From the NCBI RefSeq assembly GCF_003335085.1, contig NZ_QPEJ01000017.1, positions 1-64,000 of the forward strand: DNA of 64,000 nt, in the 5' to 3' direction. Under the pieces are notes generated by a model, which saw nothing but the letters and a program-made list of their open reading frames with translations, was not told the origin of the DNA and ran no database searches. The DNA comes from Polaribacter sp. WD7. GTDB lineage: Bacteria > Bacteroidota > Bacteroidia > Flavobacteriales > Flavobacteriaceae. This document shows, one piece after another, positions 42,225 to 50,945 of the stretch. Positions within the stretch are counted from its first letter, which is position 1, and every line of letters starts with the position of its first letter. A program made the position numbers and the translations under genes.

Positions 42225-43109
42225 TTATTTAATTACTATTGCTGTTCCTGATAATTCAATTTTTTTATCTTTACTGTACAGTGAAGAAATTCCAATAAAT
42301 ACATTTGGAGGCATTTTTAGATCACCATAAAGTTTTTCACGAACTCTAAAAAACATCTTTAAGTCCTTATTTGGGTCATAATCTACAATGTATATTTTCA
42401 TTTCTACCAAATCAGAGAAAGAAGCGTTAGCCTGAGCTAATCTTTTTTCTATTGCTTTGTACGCTGTTTCTAGTTGTTTTTCTTTAGTGTTTCCTGTACC
42501 AACCTGACCAGCTATATATATAGTTTTAAAGTTTTCATGTTCAACAGATATAACATTAGTTAACGCTGTAATTGGATCGATATATTCTTTGGTAATCTTT
42601 TCAGCTTTTAATTTAGTATAGTTTGTTGTAGAAGCTGGTAAAAGTATATCTTCAAAGTATTTTTTCCATTTTTCGTTTACGAGAGATTCTCCATATTCAT
42701 GAAATTCTCCATTCACTGTTTTTTCAAAAATCAATCTATTTTTTTCATTAAAATAAACAATAAATTTATTGTCTTGTAATTTTCCTTTGTATTTACCTCC
42801 ACCTGTTTTAGTATATGGTTGATAATAATAACACTTATCTTTTATACTGTAGGTTATGAGTGTATGTATTTGAATATTTGCAGATACTACATCTAGAGTT
42901 AATATATTTCCATCCATGATATAGTTTACACTTTCTCTAACTTTTACTTGAGTAGTATCTTTTACAGTAAAAGAACTAGATATTCCTGACCAATTTCCCA
43001 TTAAGAAAGATAGTTTAGCTAACTCTTTTTTTTCTGTTTCTTGTGCTAAAACATAGTTAGAAATTAGAAGTAATAAGGCAGTTGATAGTATCGTTTTTAT
43101 TTTTTTCAT
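42225..43109 (-). CDS. exported lipocalin-like / Rid domain fusion protein
   Basis: A 294-aa protein with a signal peptide (STALLLLISNYVLAQ). Residues ~25-160 form a beta-rich domain of the DUF1579/lipocalin-like type (LSFLMGNWSGISSSF, then GGGKYKGKLQDNKFIVYF). Residues ~175-294 form a Rid domain (VISVEHENFKTIYIAGQVG, AYKAIEKRLAQANASFSDLV, ELSGTAIVI). The Rid active-site Arg is missing (MPPNVFIG in place of PAR). The fusion suggests the beta-barrel part binds a small ligand and the Rid part a related one. It is the first gene of the exported Rid pair and has the duplicated element at 43172-43228 upstream. Confidence 0.82.
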   Translation of the reverse strand: MKKIKTILSTALLLLISNYVLAQETEKKELAKLSFLMGNWSGISSSFTVKDTTQVKVRESVNYIMDGNILTLDVVSANIQIHTLITYSIKDKCYYYQPYTKTGGGKYKGKLQDNKFIVYFNEKNRLIFEKTVNGEFHEYGESLVNEKWKKYFEDILLPASTTNYTKLKAEKITKEYIDPITALTNVISVEHENFKTIYIAGQVGTGNTKEKQLETAYKAIEKRLAQANASFSDLVEMKIYIVDYDPNKDLKMFFRVREKLYGDLKMPPNVFIGISSLYSKDKKIELSGTAIVIK

Positions 43110-43171
43110 TTTATAAATATTATATTATACTTGTAAACAGTTTTGGTGTGATTTTATAGTTCTATTACATT

Positions 43172-43228
43172 ACAAATGTCGTCTTATTGGTTCCTAAAAA
43201 GTTATGACTTCTTTTAAACTTATGTTAA
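43172..43228 (-). promoter_or_regulatory. duplicated upstream element, copy B
   Basis: The partner of 41617-41672, with the same 11-nt proximal and 18-nt distal blocks and a spacing one nt longer. It lies 62 nt upstream of the lipocalin-Rid fusion start at 43109. Confidence 0.55.
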
Positions 43229-43365
43229 ATAAAAAATTGAGTTTTAATGTTTTTATATAAGAGTAAATAACTAATATTTTTAAAAATTATCTTCACGATA
43301 TCAGAAAATTTGTCATTTTATAAAAATCTACTTTCCTAAATAAAACTATTTTAATTTAAAAAATA

Positions 43366-43373
43366 TATTTTTG
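43366..43373 (+). promoter_or_regulatory. -7 promoter box of pepE, near-leaderless
   Basis: TATTTTTG matches TAnnTTTG and ends only five nt before the ATG at 43379, so the mRNA would begin at or next to the start codon. Confidence 0.45.
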
Positions 43374-43378
43374 ATTAT

Positions 43379-44080
43379 ATGAAACAAATGATTATAGCAA
43401 GCTCTTCAACTATTTATGGATCTGGTTTTTTAACTTATTTAAAACCGGAGTTGGAGTTTTTTTTGAAAAATGTAAATGAGTTGGTATTTATCCCTTATGC
43501 AAGACCAAGTGGAATTTCTTATGATGATTATACATTAATAACTCAGAAAGCGTTTGAAGATTTATGTATAACTGTAAAAGGAATTCATGAATTTAAAAAC
43601 CCTAGAGAAGCTCTAAAAAATACACAAGCTATATTTACTGGTGGAGGAAATACCTTTGAATTGGTAAATCAATTGTACAAAAATAATGTTTTAGAAACGT
43701 TACGTGAAGTAATTGAAAATGGAACACCGTACATAGGTACAAGTGCAGGAAGCAACATTTGTGGTGTTTCTATGATGAATACTAATGATATGCCAGTGGT
43801 TTATCCTCCAAGTTTTAATACTATGGGCTGTATACCGTTTAATATTAATGCACATTATTTTGATTCTTTAGAAGGTTCTAAACATATGGGAGAAACTAGA
43901 GAAACCAGAATCAAAGAATTCCATATATTTAATGATACTCCTGTTTTAGGATTACGAGAAGGAAGTTGGTTAGCGGTAAATGGTGATACAATCAAACTTA
44001 AAGGCAAACATACTGCACGGTTATTTCAAAAGGATAAAATTCCTGTGGAATTAGAAAATGAGCGTATACTTCATTTTTAA
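43379..44080 (+). CDS. pepE: dipeptidase PepE (peptidase family S51)
   Basis: A 233-aa cytoplasmic serine peptidase that cleaves Asp-X dipeptides. The nucleophile Ser122 is in GTSAGSN, preceded by IFTGGGNTFELVNQLY, and FNINAHYFD supplies the catalytic His. Length matches the family. It is a single gene, divergent from the Rid pair and convergent with ribB. A short AT-rich hairpin (AAACATT / AATGTTT, about 44079-44095) lies after the stop. Confidence 0.95.
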   Translation: MKQMIIASSSTIYGSGFLTYLKPELEFFLKNVNELVFIPYARPSGISYDDYTLITQKAFEDLCITVKGIHEFKNPREALKNTQAIFTGGGNTFELVNQLYKNNVLETLREVIENGTPYIGTSAGSNICGVSMMNTNDMPVVYPPSFNTMGCIPFNINAHYFDSLEGSKHMGETRETRIKEFHIFNDTPVLGLREGSWLAVNGDTIKLKGKHTARLFQKDKIPVELENERILHF

Positions 44081-44110
44081 AACATTCAAATGTTTTTTAT
44101 TTGTAATGAT

Positions 44111-45247
44111 TTAATACCCAATATAATCCACAATTTCTAAACCATAACCAATAATACCCACGCGTTTTGTCTGTTGTGAATTTGTAATTAGTTTTAATTT
44201 GCTTATGTTTAAATCATGTAGTATTTGTGCACCAATACCAAAATCTTTATTATCCATTTTAATTTTTGGAGCTTTAATATGTCCTTTTTCTTGATTCTTT
44301 TTTAAAATAGACAATCTGCTTAACAGGTTTTGAGATTGATGTTGTTGATTTACAAAAATAATGGCTCCTTTACCAGCATCATTAATAACTTGAAACATGA
44401 GATCTAACTTTTTGTCGGCATCGTTTGTAAGTGTTCCTAAGATATCATTATTTACAGAGGTAGAATTAACACGAGTTAGTATGGCTTCATTTTTAGTCCA
44501 AGAACCTTTGGTCAATGCAATATGAATTTGATTGTTTGTGGTTTGTTGGTATGCTCTAAGTCTAAACTCTCCAAATCTAGTTTTGATGTCAAAATCTTCT
44601 TTAATTTCAATTAAAGAATCGTGCTCCATTCTATAAGCTACTAAATCTTCTATAGAAACAATTTTAATGTCAAATTTTTTAGCCACCACTAACAACTCTG
44701 GTAGGCGAGCCATACTACCATCTTCATTCATTATTTCAACAATAACACCTGCTGGCTCTAAACCTGCCAAACGTGCAAAATCTATTGCTGCTTCTGTATG
44801 ACCAGTTCTTCTTAGTACACCGCCTTCTTTAGCTCTTAAAGGAAAAATATGACCAGGTCTTGCTAAATCAAAAGGTTTTGTACTTTTATCTATTAAAGAT
44901 TTTATAGTTAATGCTCTATCTGATGCAGAAATACCAGTAGTAACTCCTTTACCACGTAAATCTATAGAAACTGTAAATGCGGTTTCCATAGGGTCTGTAT
45001 TGTTGTTTACCATCATTCCTAACTCTAATTCTTTACAACGAGTTTCTGTTAAGGGAGCACAAATTAATCCACGACCATGAGTAGCCATAAAATTAATCAT
45101 CTCAGGAGTTACTTTTTCTGCGGCTGCTAAAAAATCTCCTTCATTTTCTCTATTTTCATCATCAACAACAATAATAACTTTACCATTTCTAATATCTTCT
45201 ATAGCAGCTTCTATGGTGTTTAACTGTATTTTTGATTTTGTAGTCAT
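44111..45247 (-). CDS. ribB: 3,4-dihydroxy-2-butanone-4-phosphate synthase with degenerate GTP cyclohydrolase II domain
   Basis: Residues ~8-210 are a complete DHBP synthase (riboflavin pathway, ribulose 5-phosphate to DHBP): DDENRENEGDF, TPEMINFMATHGRG, RPGHIFPLRAKEGGVLRRTG, HTEAAIDFARLAG. Residues ~215-378 align with GTP cyclohydrolase II, but the zinc cysteines are gone: RVHSEC becomes RVNSTS and LRCDCG becomes LTNDAD, and the RQEGRG loop is also lost. So only RibB activity is expected, like the RibBX-type hybrids, and a true RibA should be encoded elsewhere. It overlaps the upstream LptF/LptG-family gene by four nt. Confidence 0.93.
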   Translation of the reverse strand: MTTKSKIQLNTIEAAIEDIRNGKVIIVVDDENRENEGDFLAAAEKVTPEMINFMATHGRGLICAPLTETRCKELELGMMVNNNTDPMETAFTVSIDLRGKGVTTGISASDRALTIKSLIDKSTKPFDLARPGHIFPLRAKEGGVLRRTGHTEAAIDFARLAGLEPAGVIVEIMNEDGSMARLPELLVVAKKFDIKIVSIEDLVAYRMEHDSLIEIKEDFDIKTRFGEFRLRAYQQTTNNQIHIALTKGSWTKNEAILTRVNSTSVNNDILGTLTNDADKKLDLMFQVINDAGKGAIIFVNQQHQSQNLLSRLSILKKNQEKGHIKAPKIKMDNKDFGIGAQILHDLNISKLKLITNSQQTKRVGIIGYGLEIVDYIGY

Positions 45248-46698
45248 AATTTTGATGCTTCTTTTTTTGAAAATATTTTTTTAAAGAAATTGGTAATTGG
45301 AAGAATAAAACTATCTGTATTAAAAATTCCTTTGTCTCTTGTAGCTCTTCGTGTTAGTAAAACACCTAAAGGAACCATAATAATTGCAGAAATCCAAGAA
45401 CCCAAAAATGCAGATACCGAGCTTTCTTCTGCTAAATTTTTACCAAAAGTATTGGCAAAAAAGTAAATTACGTAAACAGCTATAGCTAGTATCATTGGCA
45501 ATCCAAAACCTCCTTTTCGTATGATAGATCCTAGTGGGGCACCTATAAAAAATAAGATAACACAAGATAAAGAAAAGGCTATTCTGTTGTAATATTCTGT
45601 ATCAAATAGGTTTAAGACCTTTCTCTTAAACTTCATGTTTTTCATATTGTTTCTAACAGAACTTAAAGATCTACTTGCTTTGGTATCTGCAGAATTTAGA
45701 ACAGCAATTTTTTCTGTAAGCGCAAAATTTTCTAAGATGTCTGAGTTTATATTTTTTGCTTTTAATGAATCTGGGTATTTATATAAATCTTTAGCAAGTG
45801 TACTTGAGTAAAGGTTTTTAGATTTTGCTTCTAATAACTCGTCATAGCTTAGTTTTAATTCTGGTATAGTGTCTCCCAACTGTTTTAAACTAAGCATCAT
45901 ATTGTTTTTGGTGTATCTTGTTTCGTCTAAACCTTGATCACCTGAAATACTAGAAATATCTATATTAAATTCATATTCATCAAAAGTGGCGCTGGAAGCT
46001 GCCATCTTTTTACGTTTTATTTGCGTTGTTGCAGATTTGTAGTGTTCTTCATAATAATAACCATCATAGAGTATAAAAGTCATATAACGGCTTCCTTCTT
46101 CAGATAAAATTTTACCTCTTTCTGCAGTGATTACTTTTTGATTTCCGTTTTTTGATGTTAAATCATATATTAACACCTTTTTTAGAAGATTTTCTTCTTC
46201 ACCATACTTTTCTTCAAATTTAATTTGGTAACCAGGTAAATCACTATTAAAACTACCAGCAACTAGAGCTAAAGCAGGCTTTTTCTTTTTAATATTTATG
46301 TACAAGTTTTTTTGTTTTAACACCGCGTAAGGATATACGTTGTTTAAAAACAGAAAGTTAACTGCACTTAGAAGAAATGCCAATACTATTAAAGGTCTTA
46401 CCAAACGCTGTAAAGAGATTCCTGCAGATTTTGCGGCAGCAAACTCATAATTTTCACCTAGATTACCAAGGGCCATTATAGATGAAAGTAAAACACCTAT
46501 AGGTAAGGCTTGAGGTGTTATAATTAGTGTTGTGTAATATAGAAATTTTAAGATAAAAGAAAAGCTAATACCTTTGCCGGCAATGCTTTCAAAAGTTTGC
46601 CAAAGTACTTGCATTACCAGTACAAAAAGTACAATAAAAAATGTAGCTACAAAGGGAACTAGAAAGGTTTTTAAGATGTATTTATCTAAAATTTTCAT
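45244..46698 (-). CDS. LptF/LptG family permease
   Basis: A 484-aa inner-membrane YjgP/YjgQ-type protein. LptF and LptG form the transmembrane part of the ABC exporter that lifts lipopolysaccharide to the outer membrane. It begins MKILDKYILKTFLVPFVATF, the family N-terminus. Membrane segments 1-3 precede a large periplasmic beta-jellyroll (SDLPGYQIKFEEKYGEE, VITAERGKILSEEGSRYMTF), and three C-terminal segments include FFIGAPLGSIIRKGGFGLP. Only one member is in the window, so whether it is F or G is unclear. It is 60 nt after lolA and overlaps ribB, in the tpx-ribB operon. Confidence 0.93.
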   Translation of the reverse strand: MKILDKYILKTFLVPFVATFFIVLFVLVMQVLWQTFESIAGKGISFSFILKFLYYTTLIITPQALPIGVLLSSIMALGNLGENYEFAAAKSAGISLQRLVRPLIVLAFLLSAVNFLFLNNVYPYAVLKQKNLYINIKKKKPALALVAGSFNSDLPGYQIKFEEKYGEEENLLKKVLIYDLTSKNGNQKVITAERGKILSEEGSRYMTFILYDGYYYEEHYKSATTQIKRKKMAASSATFDEYEFNIDISSISGDQGLDETRYTKNNMMLSLKQLGDTIPELKLSYDELLEAKSKNLYSSTLAKDLYKYPDSLKAKNINSDILENFALTEKIAVLNSADTKASRSLSSVRNNMKNMKFKRKVLNLFDTEYYNRIAFSLSCVILFFIGAPLGSIIRKGGFGLPMILAIAVYVIYFFANTFGKNLAEESSVSAFLGSWISAIIMVPLGVLLTRRATRDKGIFNTDSFILPITNFFKKIFSKKEASKL

Positions 46699-46758
46699 TA
46701 AGGCAAAAGTAACTTCTTAAACCCAAAAATGCTACTAATTTTCTGTTAATTGAAAAAG

Positions 46759-47415
46759 TTAATCAATTGTGTAGTTTTGACTTTTGTATTTTTCCATATC
46801 AAAATTGAAAAAATTACTAGGCAACGATTGATTTTTTTTAAATTGATTTATTGTAAATGTTGTTTTAGAGCCATTATTACCCGTTTGTACTAAGTTATAG
46901 ATATGCTTTGTTTTTGCGTCTATACCTAGCTTTACATTGACAATTTCAGAATTACTATCAATAGGAATAAGAGTTACAAACTGAATTTTTTTACCGTTAA
47001 TGGTTTGTATGGTACCCATTTCAAAATTGTAGCCTTCTTTATAAAAACTTAGCAATTTTGATGGGTATATAAAACCATCGTCACTATCCATGTTTCCTTC
47101 TGTAATAGCAATTTCTTTTTCATCATGATTTACAATATATAAGTTAGCACCATCAAAAATAAAATTGTTTCCAAGGTAGTTTAAATTGTATTTTTCTCCT
47201 TGCATGGTAATCTCTCCACGAATAGGTGGTTCATCTCCTTCTTTTATTCCTGCTTCTTCATTAGTTAAAGTTTGGCTAAAGCCAATAAACATATTATTGT
47301 AAGCTCCCATTTTAGAAGAAACTTCATCTAATAAAGATTTAGCTTCTGCAGTATTTTGAGAAAAAGCTGCGATAGATGTACATAAACTTAAAAATAAAAT
47401 GCTAATTTTTTTCAT
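46759..47415 (-). CDS. lolA: outer-membrane lipoprotein carrier protein LolA
   Basis: A 218-aa periplasmic chaperone that ferries lipoproteins to the outer membrane. A signal peptide (CTSIAAFSQ) is followed by AKSLLDEVSSKMGAYNNMFIGFSQTL, RGEITMQGEKYNLNY, NNFIFDGANLYIVNHDEKEI and a late TTFTINQFKKNQSLP, the LolA half-barrel pattern. One nt separates it from ftsK upstream. Confidence 0.9.
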   Translation of the reverse strand: MKKISILFLSLCTSIAAFSQNTAEAKSLLDEVSSKMGAYNNMFIGFSQTLTNEEAGIKEGDEPPIRGEITMQGEKYNLNYLGNNFIFDGANLYIVNHDEKEIAITEGNMDSDDGFIYPSKLLSFYKEGYNFEMGTIQTINGKKIQFVTLIPIDSNSEIVNVKLGIDAKTKHIYNLVQTGNNGSKTTFTINQFKKNQSLPSNFFNFDMEKYKSQNYTID

Positions 47416-47416
47416 A

Positions 47417-49900
47417 CTACGTGTTCTTTTCGTTTTCTAATAATTGTTCTAAAGCTATTAAATCTGAAACTAAAACTTGTCTTGCTTTACTACCTTCAAA
47501 ACCACCAACAATGCCAGCAGCTTCTAATTGATCTATTAATCTACCAGCTCTATTGTATCCTAATTTTAATTTTCTTTGTAAAAGAGAAGCAGAACCTTGT
47601 TGTGCAGTAACAATTACTTCTGCTGCTTCTTTAAATAATTTATCTCTGTCTGCAATATCAACATCAATACTTGTGCCACTTTCGTCATCTACATATTCAG
47701 GCAGTTGATAAGCTTCTGCATAGGCTTTTTGAGATCCTATAAAGTCTGTTATTTTTTCAACTTCTGGGGTATCAACAAAGGCACACTGAATTCTTGTAAT
47801 ATCGTTTCCACCAGAATATAATAAATCTCCGCGACCTATAAGTTGGTCTGCACCAGGAGCATCTAAAATAGTTCTAGAATCTATTTTAGAAGTAACTCTA
47901 AATGCAATTCTAGAAGGAAAGTTTGCTTTTATAATCCCTGTAATTACATTTACAGAAGGTCTTTGTGTAGCTACAATTAAATGAATACCAATAGCTCTAG
48001 CTAATTGTGCTAAACGTGCAATTGGAGTTTCTACTTCTTTTCCAGCAGTCATAATTAAATCTGCAAATTCATCAATAACCAATACAATATAAGGTAAAAA
48101 TTGATGTCCGTCATTGGGGTTTAGTTTACGCTTTTTAAATTTGGCATTGTATTCTTTAATGTTTCTAACCATTGCCGCTTTTAACAAATCGTAACGATTA
48201 TCCATCTCTATACATAAAGAATTTAGTGTAGCTACAACCTTAGAAGTATCTGTAATGATAGCCTCTTCTGTATCAGGCAGTTTTGCTAGGTAATGACGTT
48301 CTATTTTATTAAATAACGTTAATTCTACCTTTTTAGGATCTACCAAAATAAATTTAACTTCAGCTGGATGTTTTTTGTATAAGAGTGATGTTAAAACGGC
48401 GTTTAACCCTACAGATTTTCCTTGCCCTGTAGCACCAGCCATAAGCAAATGGGGCATTTTAGCAAGATCTACAACAAATGTTTCGTTAGAGATTGTTTTA
48501 CCTAGAGCTATGGGAAGCTCCATTGTAGATTGCTGAAATTTCTTTGATGAAATTGCAGAATGCATAGAAACAATTGTAGATTTTTTATTTGGTACCTCTA
48601 TACCAATTGTTCCTTTACCAGGAATAGGAGCTATAATACGAATACCTAAAGCAGATAAAGACAATGCAATATCATCTTCTAAATTTTTGATTTTAGAAAT
48701 TCGTATACCAGCTTCTGGTACAATTTCATAAAGCGTTATTGTAGGCCCAACAGTTGCTTTTATTTCTGAAATACCAATCTTATAATTATTAAGCGTTTCA
48801 ACAATTCTATTTTTGTTAGCTTCTAACTCCTCTGGGTCTATAGAAATACTTTCGTTATATTGTTTTAAGAGATTAAATGTTGGAAATTTAAAATTAGACA
48901 ATTCTAAAGTAGGATCAAATTCTCCAAAATCTTTTACTATTTTATCAGCTAAATTTTCAGTTGAGTGCTCTTCTTCTGCAACTTGTTCTACATCAATTTC
49001 AACAGGTTTGTTAGTTTCTTTTTCTACTTCTTCTATAGCAGTTTTTAAAATAGGCTCTTTGTTGTCTTCTACTGTTAGTGTAACTTCTTCTTTAGGTTCG
49101 GTTACATCTGAATGTTTGGTAATTGTAGGTTGAAGATTTTCTAAAGAAAGTTCAAATTCTGATTTTTGTGTTTTATGATTAGATAATGTAATAGTTTTGT
49201 TAGTGTTTTCTTTAATTTCTTCAATAGAATTGACTATAGTTTTGTCTTCTTCAGTTTTGTTCTCTTGTTTTTCTGCAATCTCTCTGGCTTTTCTTTGCGC
49301 TCTTTTCGTTTTTAATTTTTCTATGTAAGCATCAAAAGTAACCTTGTAACGAACAACTATATAGGTAATAAATAAAAAAATTAAAGCAATTACTAAACCT
49401 GTTTTACCTATAAAAGCTTGCAAAAAATTATTAATTTCATAGCCTATTGTACCTGGTAAAAGTGCATATTTATGAGCGGAAAAACCTAAGGATATAGAAA
49501 GCCAAAGTGTTACTAATAAACTCCAGTTCCAAGATAGTATAATTTTAGAAAATTTCTTTTTTAGTAAAATGTAAGCACCTGTTAAAAAAAATTGAAATGC
49601 TATTAAAAAAGCACTAATTCCTACACATTTGTATATAAAAAAGTGACTTAAGTTTGCACCAATTTTACCTAACAAATTTTTGCTTTTAACAGTTTTATCT
49701 AATAATTGATTAAGTGTGCTTTGGTCTTCTTGCCAGTTAAAAAAGAAAGAAATAAAAGCAATACATAAAAATGCAGCAAATAAAATAAGAAAAACTCCTA
49801 AAACTGTTTGTGTTTGCCTTGATTTTAAAAAAGTGAAAATATTCGGTTTACTATCCGAAGAATTGATCACTTTTTTTGTGCTTGTTTTCTTTTTAGCCAT
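47417..49900 (-). CDS. ftsK: DNA translocase FtsK
   Basis: An 827-aa septal DNA pump for chromosome dimer resolution and segregation. The N-terminal ~190 residues carry four transmembrane segments, then comes a charged linker to about residue 320. The RecA-like motor follows, with Walker A G489-A-T-G-Q-G-K-S496 and Walker B IVLVIDEFADLIM. The C-terminal winged-helix gamma domain (LQRKLKLGYNRAGRLIDQLE) is present. Its place between dgk and lolA is in a compact envelope/division operon. Confidence 0.97.
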   Translation of the reverse strand: MAKKKTSTKKVINSSDSKPNIFTFLKSRQTQTVLGVFLILFAAFLCIAFISFFFNWQEDQSTLNQLLDKTVKSKNLLGKIGANLSHFFIYKCVGISAFLIAFQFFLTGAYILLKKKFSKIILSWNWSLLVTLWLSISLGFSAHKYALLPGTIGYEINNFLQAFIGKTGLVIALIFLFITYIVVRYKVTFDAYIEKLKTKRAQRKAREIAEKQENKTEEDKTIVNSIEEIKENTNKTITLSNHKTQKSEFELSLENLQPTITKHSDVTEPKEEVTLTVEDNKEPILKTAIEEVEKETNKPVEIDVEQVAEEEHSTENLADKIVKDFGEFDPTLELSNFKFPTFNLLKQYNESISIDPEELEANKNRIVETLNNYKIGISEIKATVGPTITLYEIVPEAGIRISKIKNLEDDIALSLSALGIRIIAPIPGKGTIGIEVPNKKSTIVSMHSAISSKKFQQSTMELPIALGKTISNETFVVDLAKMPHLLMAGATGQGKSVGLNAVLTSLLYKKHPAEVKFILVDPKKVELTLFNKIERHYLAKLPDTEEAIITDTSKVVATLNSLCIEMDNRYDLLKAAMVRNIKEYNAKFKKRKLNPNDGHQFLPYIVLVIDEFADLIMTAGKEVETPIARLAQLARAIGIHLIVATQRPSVNVITGIIKANFPSRIAFRVTSKIDSRTILDAPGADQLIGRGDLLYSGGNDITRIQCAFVDTPEVEKITDFIGSQKAYAEAYQLPEYVDDESGTSIDVDIADRDKLFKEAAEVIVTAQQGSASLLQRKLKLGYNRAGRLIDQLEAAGIVGGFEGSKARQVLVSDLIALEQLLENEKNT

Positions 49901-49942
49901 TAAAGTTGTTAGTAAATTTTAGCAGTAAATATACATATTTAC

Positions 49943-50323
49943 TTAGAAAAGCAATATTATTTTTGGGATGTATATAAAACCAGCAATAATTAAAGAAATT
50001 ATAGAAGCAATGGTAGGTATGCTTGCGCCTAGATCTTTAATCAAACCAATTTTTTCATGATAGTTAGGATGAATAAAGTCAGCAATGGCTTCTATAGCTG
50101 TGTTGGCAGCTTCTGAAGCTAAAACCAAACCAATAGCAAAAAACTGAAACATCCACTCAATAGCAGATAAATTAAAAATGAATCCTAAGATGATTGCAAT
50201 ACACGTTACAAATAGCTGAACTTTTATACTGTCTTCTGTGGTAATTAATATCCAAAGACCCTTAAAAGCATATTTTAAACTGCGTATTCTTCTTCGTAAA
50301 AAACCATCGTTAGGATTCTTCAT
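49943..50323 (-). CDS. diacylglycerol kinase, DgkA-type
   Basis: A 126-aa membrane protein with three hydrophobic helices and the DgkA/undecaprenol kinase signature EAANTAIEAIADF. It starts with the family's SLKYAFKGLWILI-type N-terminus. It phosphorylates diacylglycerol or undecaprenol in the inner membrane. It lies between tpx (four nt away) and ftsK (42 nt away) in the same transcript. Confidence 0.93.
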   Translation of the reverse strand: MKNPNDGFLRRRIRSLKYAFKGLWILITTEDSIKVQLFVTCIAIILGFIFNLSAIEWMFQFFAIGLVLASEAANTAIEAIADFIHPNYHEKIGLIKDLGASIPTIASIISLIIAGFIYIPKIILLF

Positions 50324-50327
50324 GATT

Positions 50328-50825
50328 TTATAGCGCTTCTAATGCTGCTGCATAATTTGGCTCATCTACAATTTCAGAAACTTGCTCTGTGTGGGTTATT
50401 ATCCCTTTTTCATCAATCACAACAATAGCTCTAGAGTGTAAATGAGCTAAAGGACCATTTTGTATATCTAGTTCATAAGATTTACCAAAATTACCATCAG
50501 CAAAGTCAGATAACATTTCTACATTTTCAATACCTTCAGCACCACAAAAACGAGCTTGAGCAAATGGTAAATCTTTAGAAATACACAACACTACTGTATT
50601 TTCTAAATCTGCTGCTTTTTTATTAAACTCTCTAACAGAAGTAGCGCAAGTGCCAGTGTCTACACTTGGAAAAATGTTTAAAATAACTTTTTTACCAGAA
50701 AAATCTGTTAATGTTTTATGAGATAAATCTGTTGTAGTCAATGTAAAGTTTACTGCTTTAGAACCAATTTTTGGTAAGTGTCCTATAGTATTTATTGCGT
50801 TTCCTTTTAAAGTAATATTTGCCAT
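50328..50825 (-). CDS. tpx: thiol peroxidase Tpx
   Basis: A 165-aa atypical 2-Cys peroxiredoxin that reduces hydroperoxides. Peroxidatic Cys60 is in PSVDTGTCATSV and resolving Cys94 in FAQARFCGAEGIE, at the positions known for Tpx. It is first in the minus-strand run that continues through dgk, ftsK, lolA, lptF/G and ribB, behind a full-consensus promoter. Confidence 0.96.
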   Translation of the reverse strand: MANITLKGNAINTIGHLPKIGSKAVNFTLTTTDLSHKTLTDFSGKKVILNIFPSVDTGTCATSVREFNKKAADLENTVVLCISKDLPFAQARFCGAEGIENVEMLSDFADGNFGKSYELDIQNGPLAHLHSRAIVVIDEKGIITHTEQVSEIVDEPNYAAALEAL

Positions 50826-50847
50826 TTTTATTAGTTTTAGTGAATCT

Positions 50848-50875
50848 CAAAAATACGTTATTTCAACTAAAACAA
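50848..50875 (-). promoter_or_regulatory. full-consensus promoter of the tpx-ribB operon
   Basis: On the minus strand TTG (50875-50873), a 17-nt spacer and TATTTTTG (50855-50848) match the Bacteroidota TTG-N17..23-TAnnTTTG consensus, 22 nt ahead of the tpx ATG. Confidence 0.7.
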
Positions 50876-50945
50876 ACTGTTTATCTTTTGTTAATGTTGT
50901 TGCGATTTTTATAAATATCTTCGCAGCGGCTAAACACTGTTTTAA

